A DNA stretch of 64,000 bases from the NCBI RefSeq assembly GCF_001969855.1, contig NZ_MRBL01000005.1, positions 62,001-126,000 on the forward strand, in the 5' to 3' direction. Positions 29,176 to 38,154 of the stretch are shown piece after piece (the first letter of the stretch is position 1; the number at the start of each line of letters is the position of its first letter). The notes below the pieces were generated by a model. The model was not told the origin of the DNA, made no database searches, and was given only the letters and a program-made list of their open reading frames with translations. Position numbers and translations under genes: made by a program. Source of the stretch: Bacillus haynesii. GTDB taxonomy: Bacteria > Bacillota > Bacilli > Bacillales > Bacillaceae.

Positions 29176-29208
29176 TTAAAAATAGGGACACAAATTGTGT
29201 CCCCTATT
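29176..29208 (-). terminator. Intrinsic terminator after tsf
   Basis: A 9-bp perfect core (29185-29193 with 29195-29203) is extended by four more pairs past one bulged base. T residues follow on the minus strand. It ends rpsB-tsf. Confidence 0.85.
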
Positions 29209-29257
29209 CTCCTTGAAAAGAACCTGCCGTGTGTTTTAAGGCAAGCGCTTTTCAATC

Positions 29258-30139
29258 TTATTTTTTCACTTGGTTCATAACTTCTTCAGCAAAGTTTTCT
29301 TGGCGTTTTTCGATACCTTCTCCAACTTCGTAGCGGACGAATGTTTCAACTGTTGCGTTTTTCGCAGCAACGACCTGTTTCACTTTTTCATCCGGGTTTT
29401 TAACGAATGCTTGATCAAGCAGGCAGATTTCTTCGAAGTATTTGTTCAGGCGGCCTTCAACCATTTTTGCAACGATGTTTTCAGGTTTGCCTTCTTGAAG
29501 CGCCTGCTGAGTCAAGATTTCGCGCTCGCGGTTCGCTTCTTCTTCTGACACTTGGTCGCGGGAAATGAAGCGAGGATTTACAGCTGCAACATGCATCGCG
29601 ATGTCTCTTGCTGTTTCTTCGTCAGTTGTGCCGTTAAGGACAGTCAATACGCCGATTTTTCCGCCCATGTGCAGGTATGCGCCGAATGCAGCGTCATCGC
29701 CTTTTGTCAGGACAGTGAAGCGGCGAAGCGTGATTTTTTCTCCGATTTTAGCAACCGCGCTTGTGATGTATTCTTCTACAGTTGAACCGTTAGCCATTTT
29801 TTGGGCCATAGCAGCTTCAACGCTTTCAGGGTTTTCAGCAAGAATGTGGTCAGCCAGGTCGTTCAAAAGCTCTTTGAAGCCTTCGTTTTTCGCAACGAAG
29901 TCCGTTTCAGAGTTCACTTCAAGAATAACGCCTGTGTTGCCGTCGGTTTTGATCAAAGTCAAACCTTCAGCTGCGATGCGGTCAGCTTTTTTGGCAGCCT
30001 TTGCGATTCCTTTTTCTCTTAGAAGATCGATCGCTTTTTCCATGTTGCCGTCAGTTTCAGTTAACGCTTTCTTGCAGTCCATCATGCCTGCGCCAGTTTT
30101 TTCGCGAAGCTCTTTTACCATTTGTGCAGTAATTGCCAT
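29258..30139 (-). CDS. tsf: Elongation factor Ts
   Basis: The guanine nucleotide exchange factor for EF-Tu. The 293-residue protein has the N-terminal UBA-like domain ([26 protein letters not shown]), the core [21 protein letters not shown], the TDFVAKNE segment and the dimerisation region. It follows rpsB across a gap that holds a terminator-like hairpin, the common arrangement. Confidence 0.98.
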   Translation of the reverse strand: MAITAQMVKELREKTGAGMMDCKKALTETDGNMEKAIDLLREKGIAKAAKKADRIAAEGLTLIKTDGNTGVILEVNSETDFVAKNEGFKELLNDLADHILAENPESVEAAMAQKMANGSTVEEYITSAVAKIGEKITLRRFTVLTKGDDAAFGAYLHMGGKIGVLTVLNGTTDEETARDIAMHVAAVNPRFISRDQVSEEEANREREILTQQALQEGKPENIVAKMVEGRLNKYFEEICLLDQAFVKNPDEKVKQVVAAKNATVETFVRYEVGEGIEKRQENFAEEVMNQVKK

Positions 30140-30191
30140 TTTTGATTTCCTCCTTATATATCAAACAAAATATGTAAATGTTGATCTGGTG

Positions 30192-30232
30192 AAAAAAAAG
30201 GTGATAAAAGGCAGACCCCCTTATCACCTTTT
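30192..30232 (-). terminator. Hairpin terminator between rpsB and tsf
   Basis: A 12-bp stem (30196-30207 with 30221-30232) with a 13-base loop and a run of T on the minus strand directly after rpsB. Since tsf has no clear promoter, it probably reduces rather than abolishes tsf transcription. Confidence 0.75.
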
Positions 30233-30239
30233 GACCAGG

Positions 30240-30983
<744 letters not shown>

Positions 30984-31029
30984 TTATTTCCTCCTAATAT
31001 AATGGTTTTTTTCCTCCGCTTAGGTCATT

Positions 31030-31073
31030 TTTATGCAGGACTGCACGAGATTGCACAGCACCGCTTGCATAAA
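31030..31073 (-). ncRNA. Structured leader of rpsB (putative)
   Basis: In the approximately 120-base rpsB leader an 8-bp perfect outer stem (31030-31037 with 31066-31073) encloses a GC-richer segment with a smaller internal pairing. It resembles an autoregulatory ribosomal-protein leader, but I cannot match it to a named class. Confidence 0.35.
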
Positions 31074-31105
31074 TCGTTAAGCGTGTGTAATTAACACCAA
31101 GAAAT

Positions 31106-31134
31106 AATATAACATAAGCTTTCTCGACAATCAA
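31106..31134 (-). promoter_or_regulatory. Sigma-A promoter of rpsB-tsf
   Basis: On the minus strand TTGATT (31129-31134), a 17-base spacer and TATATT (31106-31111), with a TG extended -10 (TGTTATATT). The -35 includes the swrB stop codon (31131-31133). There is no terminator between swrB and this promoter. Confidence 0.65.
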
Positions 31135-31643
31135 GAATCGTTTTTCAGCTTTCCGCGAAATTTTAAGAAAAGCTCGATTTCTGTTTTCCCGCTTTTCAGC
31201 TGTCTTGCGATTTCCTCCGGAGAGAGCCCCTTTTCATATAATGCGAGAGCTTCTTCTTCATAGGATATGGATGCTTCTTGCTCCTTTTGATTGAGCTCAT
31301 CCTCTTCCTGCTCCACCTCATTGATCATCGCTTCGATGTGAAGCGGCAGATCGCGCGATTCGTCCGCTTCCGGAAGGACGGGGGTTTGAGCAGGAATGTC
31401 AGGCTGTGTTTGCGGTCTTTGCGGCTTTTCTTCGGCATTCGCCCGAATCTCCTGAACGAGTTTTTCATTTTCGTCTTTTAACTCCATCAAGAAAGCGGTC
31501 AATGTATTCTCGGTTTCTTCCAAAAGCTGTTTTTGCTCTTTCTCCGCGGCCTTAAAAGCGCTGAGCCTCGTATTCAGAATGATGACGAAATAAATCAATA
31601 TACCGTGGAGCGTAAAGCTCACAAGCCATAATATTGTTGACAT
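31131..31643 (-). CDS. swrB: Swarming motility protein SwrB
   Basis: SwrB is a membrane-anchored protein that, in B. subtilis, promotes activation of the flagellar export apparatus and assembly of hook-basal bodies. The 170 residues show an N-terminal transmembrane helix (about 2-24), a coiled-coil acidic and Gln/Pro-rich middle and a C-terminal helix-turn-helix-like segment (YEKGLSPEEIARQLKSGKTE). Start at ATG 31643 is preferred; an in-frame GTG three codons earlier overlaps the weak GAGTG ribosome site. It is last gene of the fla/che cluster but follows a terminator placed after sigD. Confidence 0.9.
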   Translation of the reverse strand: MSTILWLVSFTLHGILIYFVIILNTRLSAFKAAEKEQKQLLEETENTLTAFLMELKDENEKLVQEIRANAEEKPQRPQTQPDIPAQTPVLPEADESRDLPLHIEAMINEVEQEEDELNQKEQEASISYEEEALALYEKGLSPEEIARQLKSGKTEIELFLKFRGKLKNDS

Positions 31644-31700
31644 ATTTTTCACTCGCTAACCATGAAATTTAATCAAAAAAAGACTTCCCGTCGGACGCTT

Positions 31701-31730
31701 AAAAAATGCTGCCGGTTTCATGCCGGCAGC
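31701..31730 (-). terminator. Intrinsic terminator between sigD and swrB
   Basis: A GC-rich 8-bp stem (31708-31715 with 31723-31730) with a 7-base loop, followed on the minus strand by A and six T. It starts 7 bases after the sigD stop codon and should end most fla/che transcripts before swrB. Confidence 0.82.
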
Positions 31731-31737
31731 TTACATG

Positions 31738-32502
31738 TTATTGTACCACTTTATCCAGCAGATGCTTCAATTTCAAAAGCGCCTTGGAGTGAATCTGTGA
31801 AATGCGGGAAGTCGACAAATTCAAAACCTGTCCGATTTCCGTCAGTGTCAGCTCTTCTTTATAGAATAAGCTGATCACGAGCTGCTCTTTTTCTGAAAGC
31901 TCGTTTATTTTTTCTGCAAGCTGGGAAATCAGTTCGTCTTTGAGCATTTTTTCTTCAGGCGTGCTCGTTTTGTCGTCCCTTATCATCACCTGGACGTTCT
32001 CCCCGTCTTCATGGTCGTGAAGCTTCTCATCAATTGAAAGGAGGTTCGCAAAGAAACCTTCATTAATTGTGGTCACGACGTCTTGTTCGCTCATTCCCAG
32101 CTCAGCGGCGATTTCGCTCGGCGAAACATTTCTTAAGTAACGCTGTTCGAGCTTTTCGATCGCAGCTTCCACTTTCTTCGTTTTTTCACGGGATGTTCTT
32201 GGAAGCCAGTCTTCTTTGCGAAGGCCGTCGATAATAGCGCCTCTGATTCTGAAGGAAGCGTATGTATCAAACTTCAAATCCCTTCCCGGATCAAATTTTT
32301 CAAGGGCATCATACAAACCCAGCATGCCAAGGCTGACCAAATCGTCTTTATGAACGGACTTGGGCAAGCCGACGGCTATCCGGCCGACATGATATGTCAC
32401 AAGCGGCATATAGCGGCGGATTAAATCATCGCCTGCCTGAGGATCTTTCCATTCTTTCCACCGCGACCAAAGCATCTGATCTTCATAGTTCAAGGATTGC
32501 AT
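31738..32502 (-). CDS. sigD: RNA polymerase sigma factor SigD (sigma-28 type)
   Basis: It drives late flagellar, chemotaxis and autolysin genes and is held in check by FlgM. I chose ATG 32502 (MQSLNYEDQMLWSRWKEWKDP), which has AGGGGG nearby and gives the usual 254 residues. Regions 2 (LVSLGMLGLYDALEKFDPGRDLKFDTYASFRIRGAI split over 2.1-2.4), 3 (SREKTKKVEAAIEKLEQ) and 4 (LTLTEIGQVLNLSTSRISQI) are all present. As the penultimate gene of a very long operon its dose is sensitive to transcript length, which in B. subtilis underlies the motile/chain switch. Confidence 0.97.
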   Translation of the reverse strand: MQSLNYEDQMLWSRWKEWKDPQAGDDLIRRYMPLVTYHVGRIAVGLPKSVHKDDLVSLGMLGLYDALEKFDPGRDLKFDTYASFRIRGAIIDGLRKEDWLPRTSREKTKKVEAAIEKLEQRYLRNVSPSEIAAELGMSEQDVVTTINEGFFANLLSIDEKLHDHEDGENVQVMIRDDKTSTPEEKMLKDELISQLAEKINELSEKEQLVISLFYKEELTLTEIGQVLNLSTSRISQIHSKALLKLKHLLDKVVQ

Positions 32503-32524
32503 CTTTATCCCCCTATATTGCATA

Positions 32525-33031
32525 TTAAATCGTCGTTACACCTTGTTTAACTGTCCGGATGACAAGTTCAGCTGACTGCGGATCGAACTCGATCGTCCTT
32601 CCGCTATTTCCGCCTGTATCCTCGCTTACAATCGGAATATTTAAGAGAGATAGATGTTTTTTAATCGCAAGCACATTTCTTGGCCCGACTTTCATCAAAT
32701 CGTTTGTCATCTTAAATTTAAACATTTCGGCTCCTCCGGCCATTTTTGCTTTCAAAGCGTATTTTCGGCATCCGGCTTCAAGCAGCATCTTGACCGTTGC
32801 TTCGACAGCTGTGTCCGCGTATTTTGCCACGTTGATGTCCGGCGTCTTGGATAAGGAAGAGTCGGGAAGCATGACGTGGACGAGACCGGCCGTCTTTGCT
32901 TCCAAATCATAAAGCACGAGCCCGACACACGAGCCGAGACCCGATGTCCTGATCTTGTCGGGCGTGCGGACAATTTTTACATCGGCAATTCCCACTCTGA
33001 TAATCGATGTTTCTTTTTCTAAGATTTTCAT
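32525..33031 (-). CDS. cheD: Chemoreceptor glutamine deamidase CheD
   Basis: CheD deamidates receptor glutamines and, bound to CheC, takes part in adaptation. The 168 residues have the catalytic Cys35 in TSGLGSCVGLVLYD and His52 in LVHVMLPDS, plus the KMAGGAEMFKF segment. The start overlaps the end of cheC by 4 bases, consistent with coupled translation of these partner proteins. Confidence 0.96.
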   Translation of the reverse strand: MKILEKETSIIRVGIADVKIVRTPDKIRTSGLGSCVGLVLYDLEAKTAGLVHVMLPDSSLSKTPDINVAKYADTAVEATVKMLLEAGCRKYALKAKMAGGAEMFKFKMTNDLMKVGPRNVLAIKKHLSLLNIPIVSEDTGGNSGRTIEFDPQSAELVIRTVKQGVTTI

Positions 33032-33657
33032 AGCGCTGCACCCAATGCATGAAAGAGCTTTTCAAAAGAATCATAGTCCGGCAGAAGGAACAAATGCGCT
33101 TTAACTTTCCGGTTGTGCTCCTCGTCAAAAATGGAGTTGTCGATCACGATGACCTGGTCTCCGACTTGGCTGAGTTCGATCAGTCCTTCGCTGATGACGG
33201 CTCCAAACATATCAAGCGTCAGTTCAGGGACGCTCGGGTACATTTGCCGGTTTGTTAAATCAGCGAGAGCGGTCAAATAAGATCCCGCCATAATGTTTCC
33301 GAGTTCATGCAGGGCAGAGGCTCCGATATCGTTCGGCGTCATGCTGTCAATCTCGAATTCCGGATTGCCGACAAGCTCCCTGATCAGCTGCTCGGCCTCT
33401 GAAAAAGGCATGATCACGAACATAGAACCAGGAAAATCCCCTTCCATGCGCAAAAAGATGCTTGCGACAGGAAGGTCTGCACCGCCGAATAGGTTGACAA
33501 GCTCATCAAACGACATCAGCTTGACAAACGGCACTTCCATTTCGATTTTCCTGTTCAGCAACAGAGCCAGGGCGGAAGCGGAATGGCCCGCTCCGATATT
33601 CCCGACTTCCCGCAATATATCAAGATGCTCTTCTCTAATTCCGTTAAATACGCTCAT
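33028..33657 (-). CDS. cheC: CheY-P phosphatase CheC
   Basis: CheC dephosphorylates CheY-P and controls CheD. The 209 residues contain two phosphatase motifs of the CheC/FliY/CheX family: LREVGNIGAGHSASAL near the N terminus and ALHELGNIMAGSYLTAL in the middle. I used the second of two adjacent ATG codons (33657), which is 6 bases from AAGGAG. It lies between cheW and cheD. Confidence 0.96.
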   Translation of the reverse strand: MSVFNGIREEHLDILREVGNIGAGHSASALALLLNRKIEMEVPFVKLMSFDELVNLFGGADLPVASIFLRMEGDFPGSMFVIMPFSEAEQLIRELVGNPEFEIDSMTPNDIGASALHELGNIMAGSYLTALADLTNRQMYPSVPELTLDMFGAVISEGLIELSQVGDQVIVIDNSIFDEEHNRKVKAHLFLLPDYDSFEKLFHALGAAL

Positions 33658-33667
33658 CATTGGCTCC

Positions 33668-34144
33668 TTATTTCTTCACATTTTCAGAAGCGGCGGCAAG
33701 GCTCGACTTCCGGTTTAAAACAGCTTCAGAGTCAATCAGATTGAGAAGTCTGGACCCTTGCTTGACGATGCCTTTAATCCATTGCCTGCCGTCTTTTCCT
33801 ACCGTTTCGGGAGCCGATTCAATTTCCTCTTCCTCGACGGTGATGACGTCGTTCGCTTCATCCACCACCCAGCCGACTTCAATGTCCTGATGGGTGATGA
33901 TGATGATTCTCGTTTCATCTGTAATCGTATCTCCAGGCGCTTCAATCCGCTTTCTTAAATCGATGACAGGTGTGACAACACCTCTCAAATTAATGACGCC
34001 GCAAATATACGGTTCCACTCCCGGCACCCTTGTTGGCTGCTGCCATTTTTCAATGGACATCACTTCGGATACAGAGATGGCATACTCTTTATGATTTACT
34101 TTGAACACAATCATTTTTTCACCGGTGGTAGTCTGTGTGGTCAA
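33668..34144 (-). CDS. cheW: Chemotaxis coupling protein CheW
   Basis: CheW bridges receptors and CheA in the signalling array. The 158-residue single CheW domain has the sequence EKMIVFKVNHKEYAISVSEV, the PTRVPGVEPYICGVINLRG core and VTPVIDLRKR. The start codon is TTG at 34144, with AAAGGAGA about 9 bases upstream; the first residues then read MTTQTTTGEK. It sits 23 bases after cheA. Confidence 0.96.
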   Translation of the reverse strand: MTTQTTTGEKMIVFKVNHKEYAISVSEVMSIEKWQQPTRVPGVEPYICGVINLRGVVTPVIDLRKRIEAPGDTITDETRIIIITHQDIEVGWVVDEANDVITVEEEEIESAPETVGKDGRQWIKGIVKQGSRLLNLIDSEAVLNRKSSLAAASENVKK

Positions 34145-34167
34145 GAGGATCGCTCTCCTTTCGCTTT

Positions 34168-36189
34168 CTATTTAATAAGGGCGTTGCAGTCGATGATCAG
34201 GGCTACTTGTCCGTCTCCCAAAATCGTCGCGCCGGAAATGGCAAAGACGTTTGTTAAATAATCGCCGAGTGATTTTAATACGACTTCCTGCTGGCCGATA
34301 AAGGAGTCGACAACAAATGCCGTCAGCTTGTCCCCTTTTTTCACGACGATGGCGTGAAGCTGATCAAGATCATCTGAAGAATCCTCAACATTAAACTGTT
34401 CTTTCAGGTAAACCACCGGTACGATATGGCCCCTGAAGTCGATCACTTCGCGATCGTGCGTCTGAAGTATATCTTTCTTATCGATGACAGCCGTTTCTAT
34501 AATAGAAGAAATCGGAATCGCAAACGTTTCATTTTCAAGTTTGACTAACAGCACCGATATGATCGACAGTGTAAGCGGAAGCTGAATGGAGAAAAGCGAA
34601 CCTTCGCCTTCGCTCGATTTGATGCTGACAGAACCGCCCAATGATTCCAGTTTGCTTTTGACAACGTCTAAGCCAACCCCGCGTCCTGAAATATCCGAGA
34701 TTTGATCTGCGGTTGAGAATCCCGGCGCAAAAATGAGTGCGTCGATTTCATGATCTTCGATCGTTTCGGCGTCGCGTTCAGTAATGACATTGCGCTCAAG
34801 CGCTTTTTCGAGCACCTTTTTGCGGTTGATGCCGGCGCCGTCATCCTCCACCTCGATAAAGACGTGGTTTCCGCTGTGGTATGCTTTCAGGCGGACTTGA
34901 CCCGTTTCAGGTTTACCGTTTTTCACCCTGACTTCAGGCGCTTCGATCCCGTGATCAAGGCTGTTTCTCAAGAGGTGGACAAGCGGATCACCGATTTCGT
35001 CTATTACCGTTCTGTCAAGCTCTGTTTCCGCCCCGAAAATCGACAGCTCGATCTTTTTATTTAATTCTTTTGTCAGCTGGCGGACCATGCGCGGGAAGCG
35101 GTTGAATACCGTTTCAACCGGAACCATTCTCATATTGAGGATGATCGATTGCAGGTCGCCTGAAATTCTTGTCATCCGTTCGACGGTTTCCGTTAATTCG
35201 CCGTGTTCAAGCTCTTTAGCGATCTGCTCTAAGCGCCCCCTGTCAATGACCAGCTCCTCAAACAGGTTCATTAATGAATCGAGGCGGTCGATGTTGACGC
35301 GGATCGTCTTCGTTCCGCCGCCTGCTGCAGGTTTCGCCGCTTCTTTGTTGCCGTCAGGCTGCTTCGCCGGTTTTTTCTCCGCCTCTTTCGGTGCGGTTTG
35401 CTTTTCAGGTGCGGCAGGCTTCGCTTCTTCCTGTGCCGAAAAATCGTTTTTCAGCTCGGTCACTTCTATTTTTTCGATTTCGGAAACGCCGTTGATTTTG
35501 TTGAAAATCTCTTCTTCCCCGTGTTTGCTTAAAAAGCAAACGACGAATTCGGAATCAAAATCTTCCGATTCAAGGACTTCCGTTTCCGGAATCGTTTTAA
35601 CGACTTCGCCGATTTCGTTCAGCTGCTCAAATACCATGTACACCCGAACGCCCTTCAACAGACAGTCCTCTTTCAATGCAACATTGATTTCGTAACATTT
35701 AAAACCTTGTTCCTCAGCTTCGGCGATGACCGTCCGCTGAAATTCGTCATAGGCCCATTTCGTTTCGGAAGATGCCGCTTCAGGCGCTTCTGCCGATGCG
35801 GCTGTCTCCTTGTTTGCGCCTGTCACATCAAGCTTGGCACAGACTTCGGAAACGTCTCTTTTGCCGTCGCCCCCTTCGATGATCGAAAGGACAATCGCTT
35901 CAAGGTCATCGAGCGCTTCAAACATGACGTCCATCCACTCTGACGTGATGGTCATTTCTTCATTCCGGATCGCGTCCAGCACGTTTTCCAGACTGTGCGT
36001 TAAATGAGCCATGTCTTCATAGCCCATCGTTGCGCTCATCCCTTTCAAGGTATGAGCCGCTCTGAAAATATCATGGACAAGCTGCAGGTCTGTAGGATTT
36101 TTTTCGAGTTCGAGCAATTTTTCGTTACAGGTTTGCAAATGTTCTCTGCTTTCTTCAATAAAGACGTCTAAATATTGATTCATATCCAT
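34168..36189 (-). CDS. cheA: Chemotaxis histidine kinase CheA
   Basis: CheA autophosphorylates and passes phosphate to CheY and CheB. The 673 residues hold five domains. P1 HPt has His46 in FRAAHTLKGMSATMGYEDMAHL. P2 is a response-regulator docking domain at about 150-245. A Lys/Pro/Glu-rich linker follows at about 255-290. P3 dimerisation and P4 kinase domains carry the N box HLLRNSLDHGIE, G1 VEDDGAGIN and SDISGRGVGLDVVKSKLESLGG. P5 is a CheW-like regulatory domain. Start at ATG 36189 (MDMNQYLDVFIEES); a GTG three codons earlier overlaps the cheB stop region. Confidence 0.97.
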   Translation of the reverse strand: MDMNQYLDVFIEESREHLQTCNEKLLELEKNPTDLQLVHDIFRAAHTLKGMSATMGYEDMAHLTHSLENVLDAIRNEEMTITSEWMDVMFEALDDLEAIVLSIIEGGDGKRDVSEVCAKLDVTGANKETAASAEAPEAASSETKWAYDEFQRTVIAEAEEQGFKCYEINVALKEDCLLKGVRVYMVFEQLNEIGEVVKTIPETEVLESEDFDSEFVVCFLSKHGEEEIFNKINGVSEIEKIEVTELKNDFSAQEEAKPAAPEKQTAPKEAEKKPAKQPDGNKEAAKPAAGGGTKTIRVNIDRLDSLMNLFEELVIDRGRLEQIAKELEHGELTETVERMTRISGDLQSIILNMRMVPVETVFNRFPRMVRQLTKELNKKIELSIFGAETELDRTVIDEIGDPLVHLLRNSLDHGIEAPEVRVKNGKPETGQVRLKAYHSGNHVFIEVEDDGAGINRKKVLEKALERNVITERDAETIEDHEIDALIFAPGFSTADQISDISGRGVGLDVVKSKLESLGGSVSIKSSEGEGSLFSIQLPLTLSIISVLLVKLENETFAIPISSIIETAVIDKKDILQTHDREVIDFRGHIVPVVYLKEQFNVEDSSDDLDQLHAIVVKKGDKLTAFVVDSFIGQQEVVLKSLGDYLTNVFAISGATILGDGQVALIIDCNALIK

Positions 36190-36194
36190 ATGAG

Positions 36195-37268
36195 TCACGC
36201 CCTCTCTTTTTTCATATACGTCATAATGGCTGCGGCAATCTCATCAACATGCTTGATGTCGTTTGCAAGCCCGTTGTTAATGACCGATTTCGGCATTCCG
36301 AAAACGACGGACGACTCGGCTGCTTCGGCGATCACCGTTCCGCTTCCATGTTTCAAAAGGCCTTTTACGCCTTCTGTTCCGTCGCTTCCCATCCCCGTCA
36401 TAATGACGGCGATTTTTTCAAACTCTCGAAGTGAGGCCAGGGATTGGAACAAGTAGTCAACAGAAGGCTTGTGGCGGCTTTCTGTATCGCGGTCATCAAG
36501 CGTGATCACCAATTCGCCCTTTTCAAGGCCGACCGCCATGTTTTTCCCTCCGGGTGCAATGTAAACCCAGCCGTCTTTCGCTCTCTCACCGTTTTCAGCC
36601 TCCTTCACGGTTACTTCTGAGAGGTGGTTCAGCCTGTTCGCTAATGAGGCCGTAAACCCCTTTGGCATGTGCTGAACGACAAAAACAGGCGCCTTCAACG
36701 TTTTAGGAAGCTTGGGAAGCACTCTTTGCAGCGCCCTCGGTCCCCCAGTCGATGTACCGATGCAGACGAGCTGTTTTCCAGCCCGAAAGCGGACTGAATC
36801 GCTGCCGCTCACCAGCGGCTGCTTCGCCGTCTCGATGGCGGGCTTTGACATCGGAACAGGCCGGCCTTTCAGTTTCACCCGTCCTGCTGTCAAAACTTTC
36901 TCAATCAGCATGTCTCTTACTTTATATAAATCAATTGAAATCGAACCCGACGGCTTCGCGACGAAATCGATCGCCCCGAGTTCAAGACATTCGATCGTGA
37001 TATCCGCCCCTTGCTGCGTAAGGCTCGATACCATGACAACCGGAACTGGATCGCTTGCCATGATCCTTTTCAATGTTTCTTTTCCGTTCATCACAGGCAT
37101 TTCAATATCCAATGTGATCACGTCCGGACGGAGCTCCTTGATTTTTTGGAGCGCTTCCTCGCCGTTTCTCGCCGTTCCTGCTACAGCAATCTCGTGATTG
37201 GATGTTAAAAACTTGGTGATCATGTTTCTCATAAAAGCAGAGTCGTCAACGACAAGAACACGAATCAT
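36195..37268 (-). CDS. cheB: Chemotaxis methylesterase CheB
   Basis: It removes methyl groups from receptors when phosphorylated by CheA. The 357 residues have an N-terminal receiver domain (MIRVLVVDDSAFMRNM; phospho-acceptor Asp54 in ITLDIEMPVMNG), then a C-terminal methylesterase domain. The latter has the catalytic Ser in CIGTSTGGPRALQ, His in VVQHMPKGF and Asp in MTGMGSDGTEG. It overlaps flhG by 4 bases. Confidence 0.97.
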   Translation of the reverse strand: MIRVLVVDDSAFMRNMITKFLTSNHEIAVAGTARNGEEALQKIKELRPDVITLDIEMPVMNGKETLKRIMASDPVPVVMVSSLTQQGADITIECLELGAIDFVAKPSGSISIDLYKVRDMLIEKVLTAGRVKLKGRPVPMSKPAIETAKQPLVSGSDSVRFRAGKQLVCIGTSTGGPRALQRVLPKLPKTLKAPVFVVQHMPKGFTASLANRLNHLSEVTVKEAENGERAKDGWVYIAPGGKNMAVGLEKGELVITLDDRDTESRHKPSVDYLFQSLASLREFEKIAVIMTGMGSDGTEGVKGLLKHGSGTVIAEAAESSVVFGMPKSVINNGLANDIKHVDEIAAAIMTYMKKERA

Positions 37269-38152
37269 AATGTATTGCCCCTCCTCAGGAATGAAGATAA
37301 TTTATCGATAAAGGACCGGTTTTCGCCAACTTCCGTTCTGCCGTTATGAAGCAGCGATTCTGCCAGCAGGTAAACCGCCCTGCTCGGCTTTGAACGCGGA
37401 TTCTTCATCAGAAACGGCTGCTGCTCCACAACGGCTCTTGATACCAGGGGATCCTCAGGAATCGGCCCTGCATATGCAAGCTTTTGCTGTAAAAAAGCGT
37501 TTACCGTATTGGAAAGGCGGAGAAAGGCAGAAATTCCGTCTTTTTGGGTTGTACAGCGATTGACAACGACTTTCAGCTGAAGATCGCGTCCGGTTAATGC
37601 CAAATGCTTGATCGCGCTGTAAGCGTCCATGATGGATGTCGGCTCCGGTGTGGTGACGACCAGAATTTCATCCGCTGACAGGACGAATGGCAGCTGATCT
37701 TTTGACAGCCCCGCTCCCATGTCAAATATGACATAATCAAAGCTTGTCAAAGCCCTCGTCAATTCCTTCAGAAAAAACGTCCAGTTTTCCCTGTTCAATT
37801 CGAACATCGCATCCAGCCCCGTTCCGCCCGAAATGTATTGAAGGCCTCGCGGGCCGGCTGACAAGGCGCGCTCAAACGGCATTTTTTGCTGGAGGAGATC
37901 CATCACGGTGTAAAGCGATTGCCGGCCGATCAGAATATCGATGTTCCCCATACCGACATCAAGATCGATCAACAGCACGCTCTTTCCTTTTTCCAAGAAG
38001 GCGAGAGCCGTATTCAGCGATACATTCGACTTCCCGACGCCTCCTTTTCCGCTCATGACAGCGAGCGTTTTCGCTTTTGGATGAGCGATAGCGGCGGGCG
38101 GTTCGGCGAAGCGCTGCCCCATCCGCCTTCGTAAGCTTTCTGCCTGATCCAT
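37265..38152 (-). CDS. flhG: Flagellar number ATPase FlhG (YlxH), MinD-like
   Basis: A deviant Walker ATPase that stimulates FlhF GTPase and sets flagellar number and pattern. Of 295 residues, the deviant Walker A is LAVMSGKGGVGKSNVSLN (about 34-50), followed by LLIDLDVGMGNIDILIG and FDMGAGLSKDQLPF. The start at ATG 38152 (MDQAESLRRRMGQRF) has GGGGTG 6 bases upstream and lies 2 bases after the flhF stop; GTG/TTG codons three and two positions earlier would overlap flhF. Confidence 0.95.
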   Translation of the reverse strand: MDQAESLRRRMGQRFAEPPAAIAHPKAKTLAVMSGKGGVGKSNVSLNTALAFLEKGKSVLLIDLDVGMGNIDILIGRQSLYTVMDLLQQKMPFERALSAGPRGLQYISGGTGLDAMFELNRENWTFFLKELTRALTSFDYVIFDMGAGLSKDQLPFVLSADEILVVTTPEPTSIMDAYSAIKHLALTGRDLQLKVVVNRCTTQKDGISAFLRLSNTVNAFLQQKLAYAGPIPEDPLVSRAVVEQQPFLMKNPRSKPSRAVYLLAESLLHNGRTEVGENRSFIDKLSSFLRRGNTL

Positions 38153-38154
38153 GT

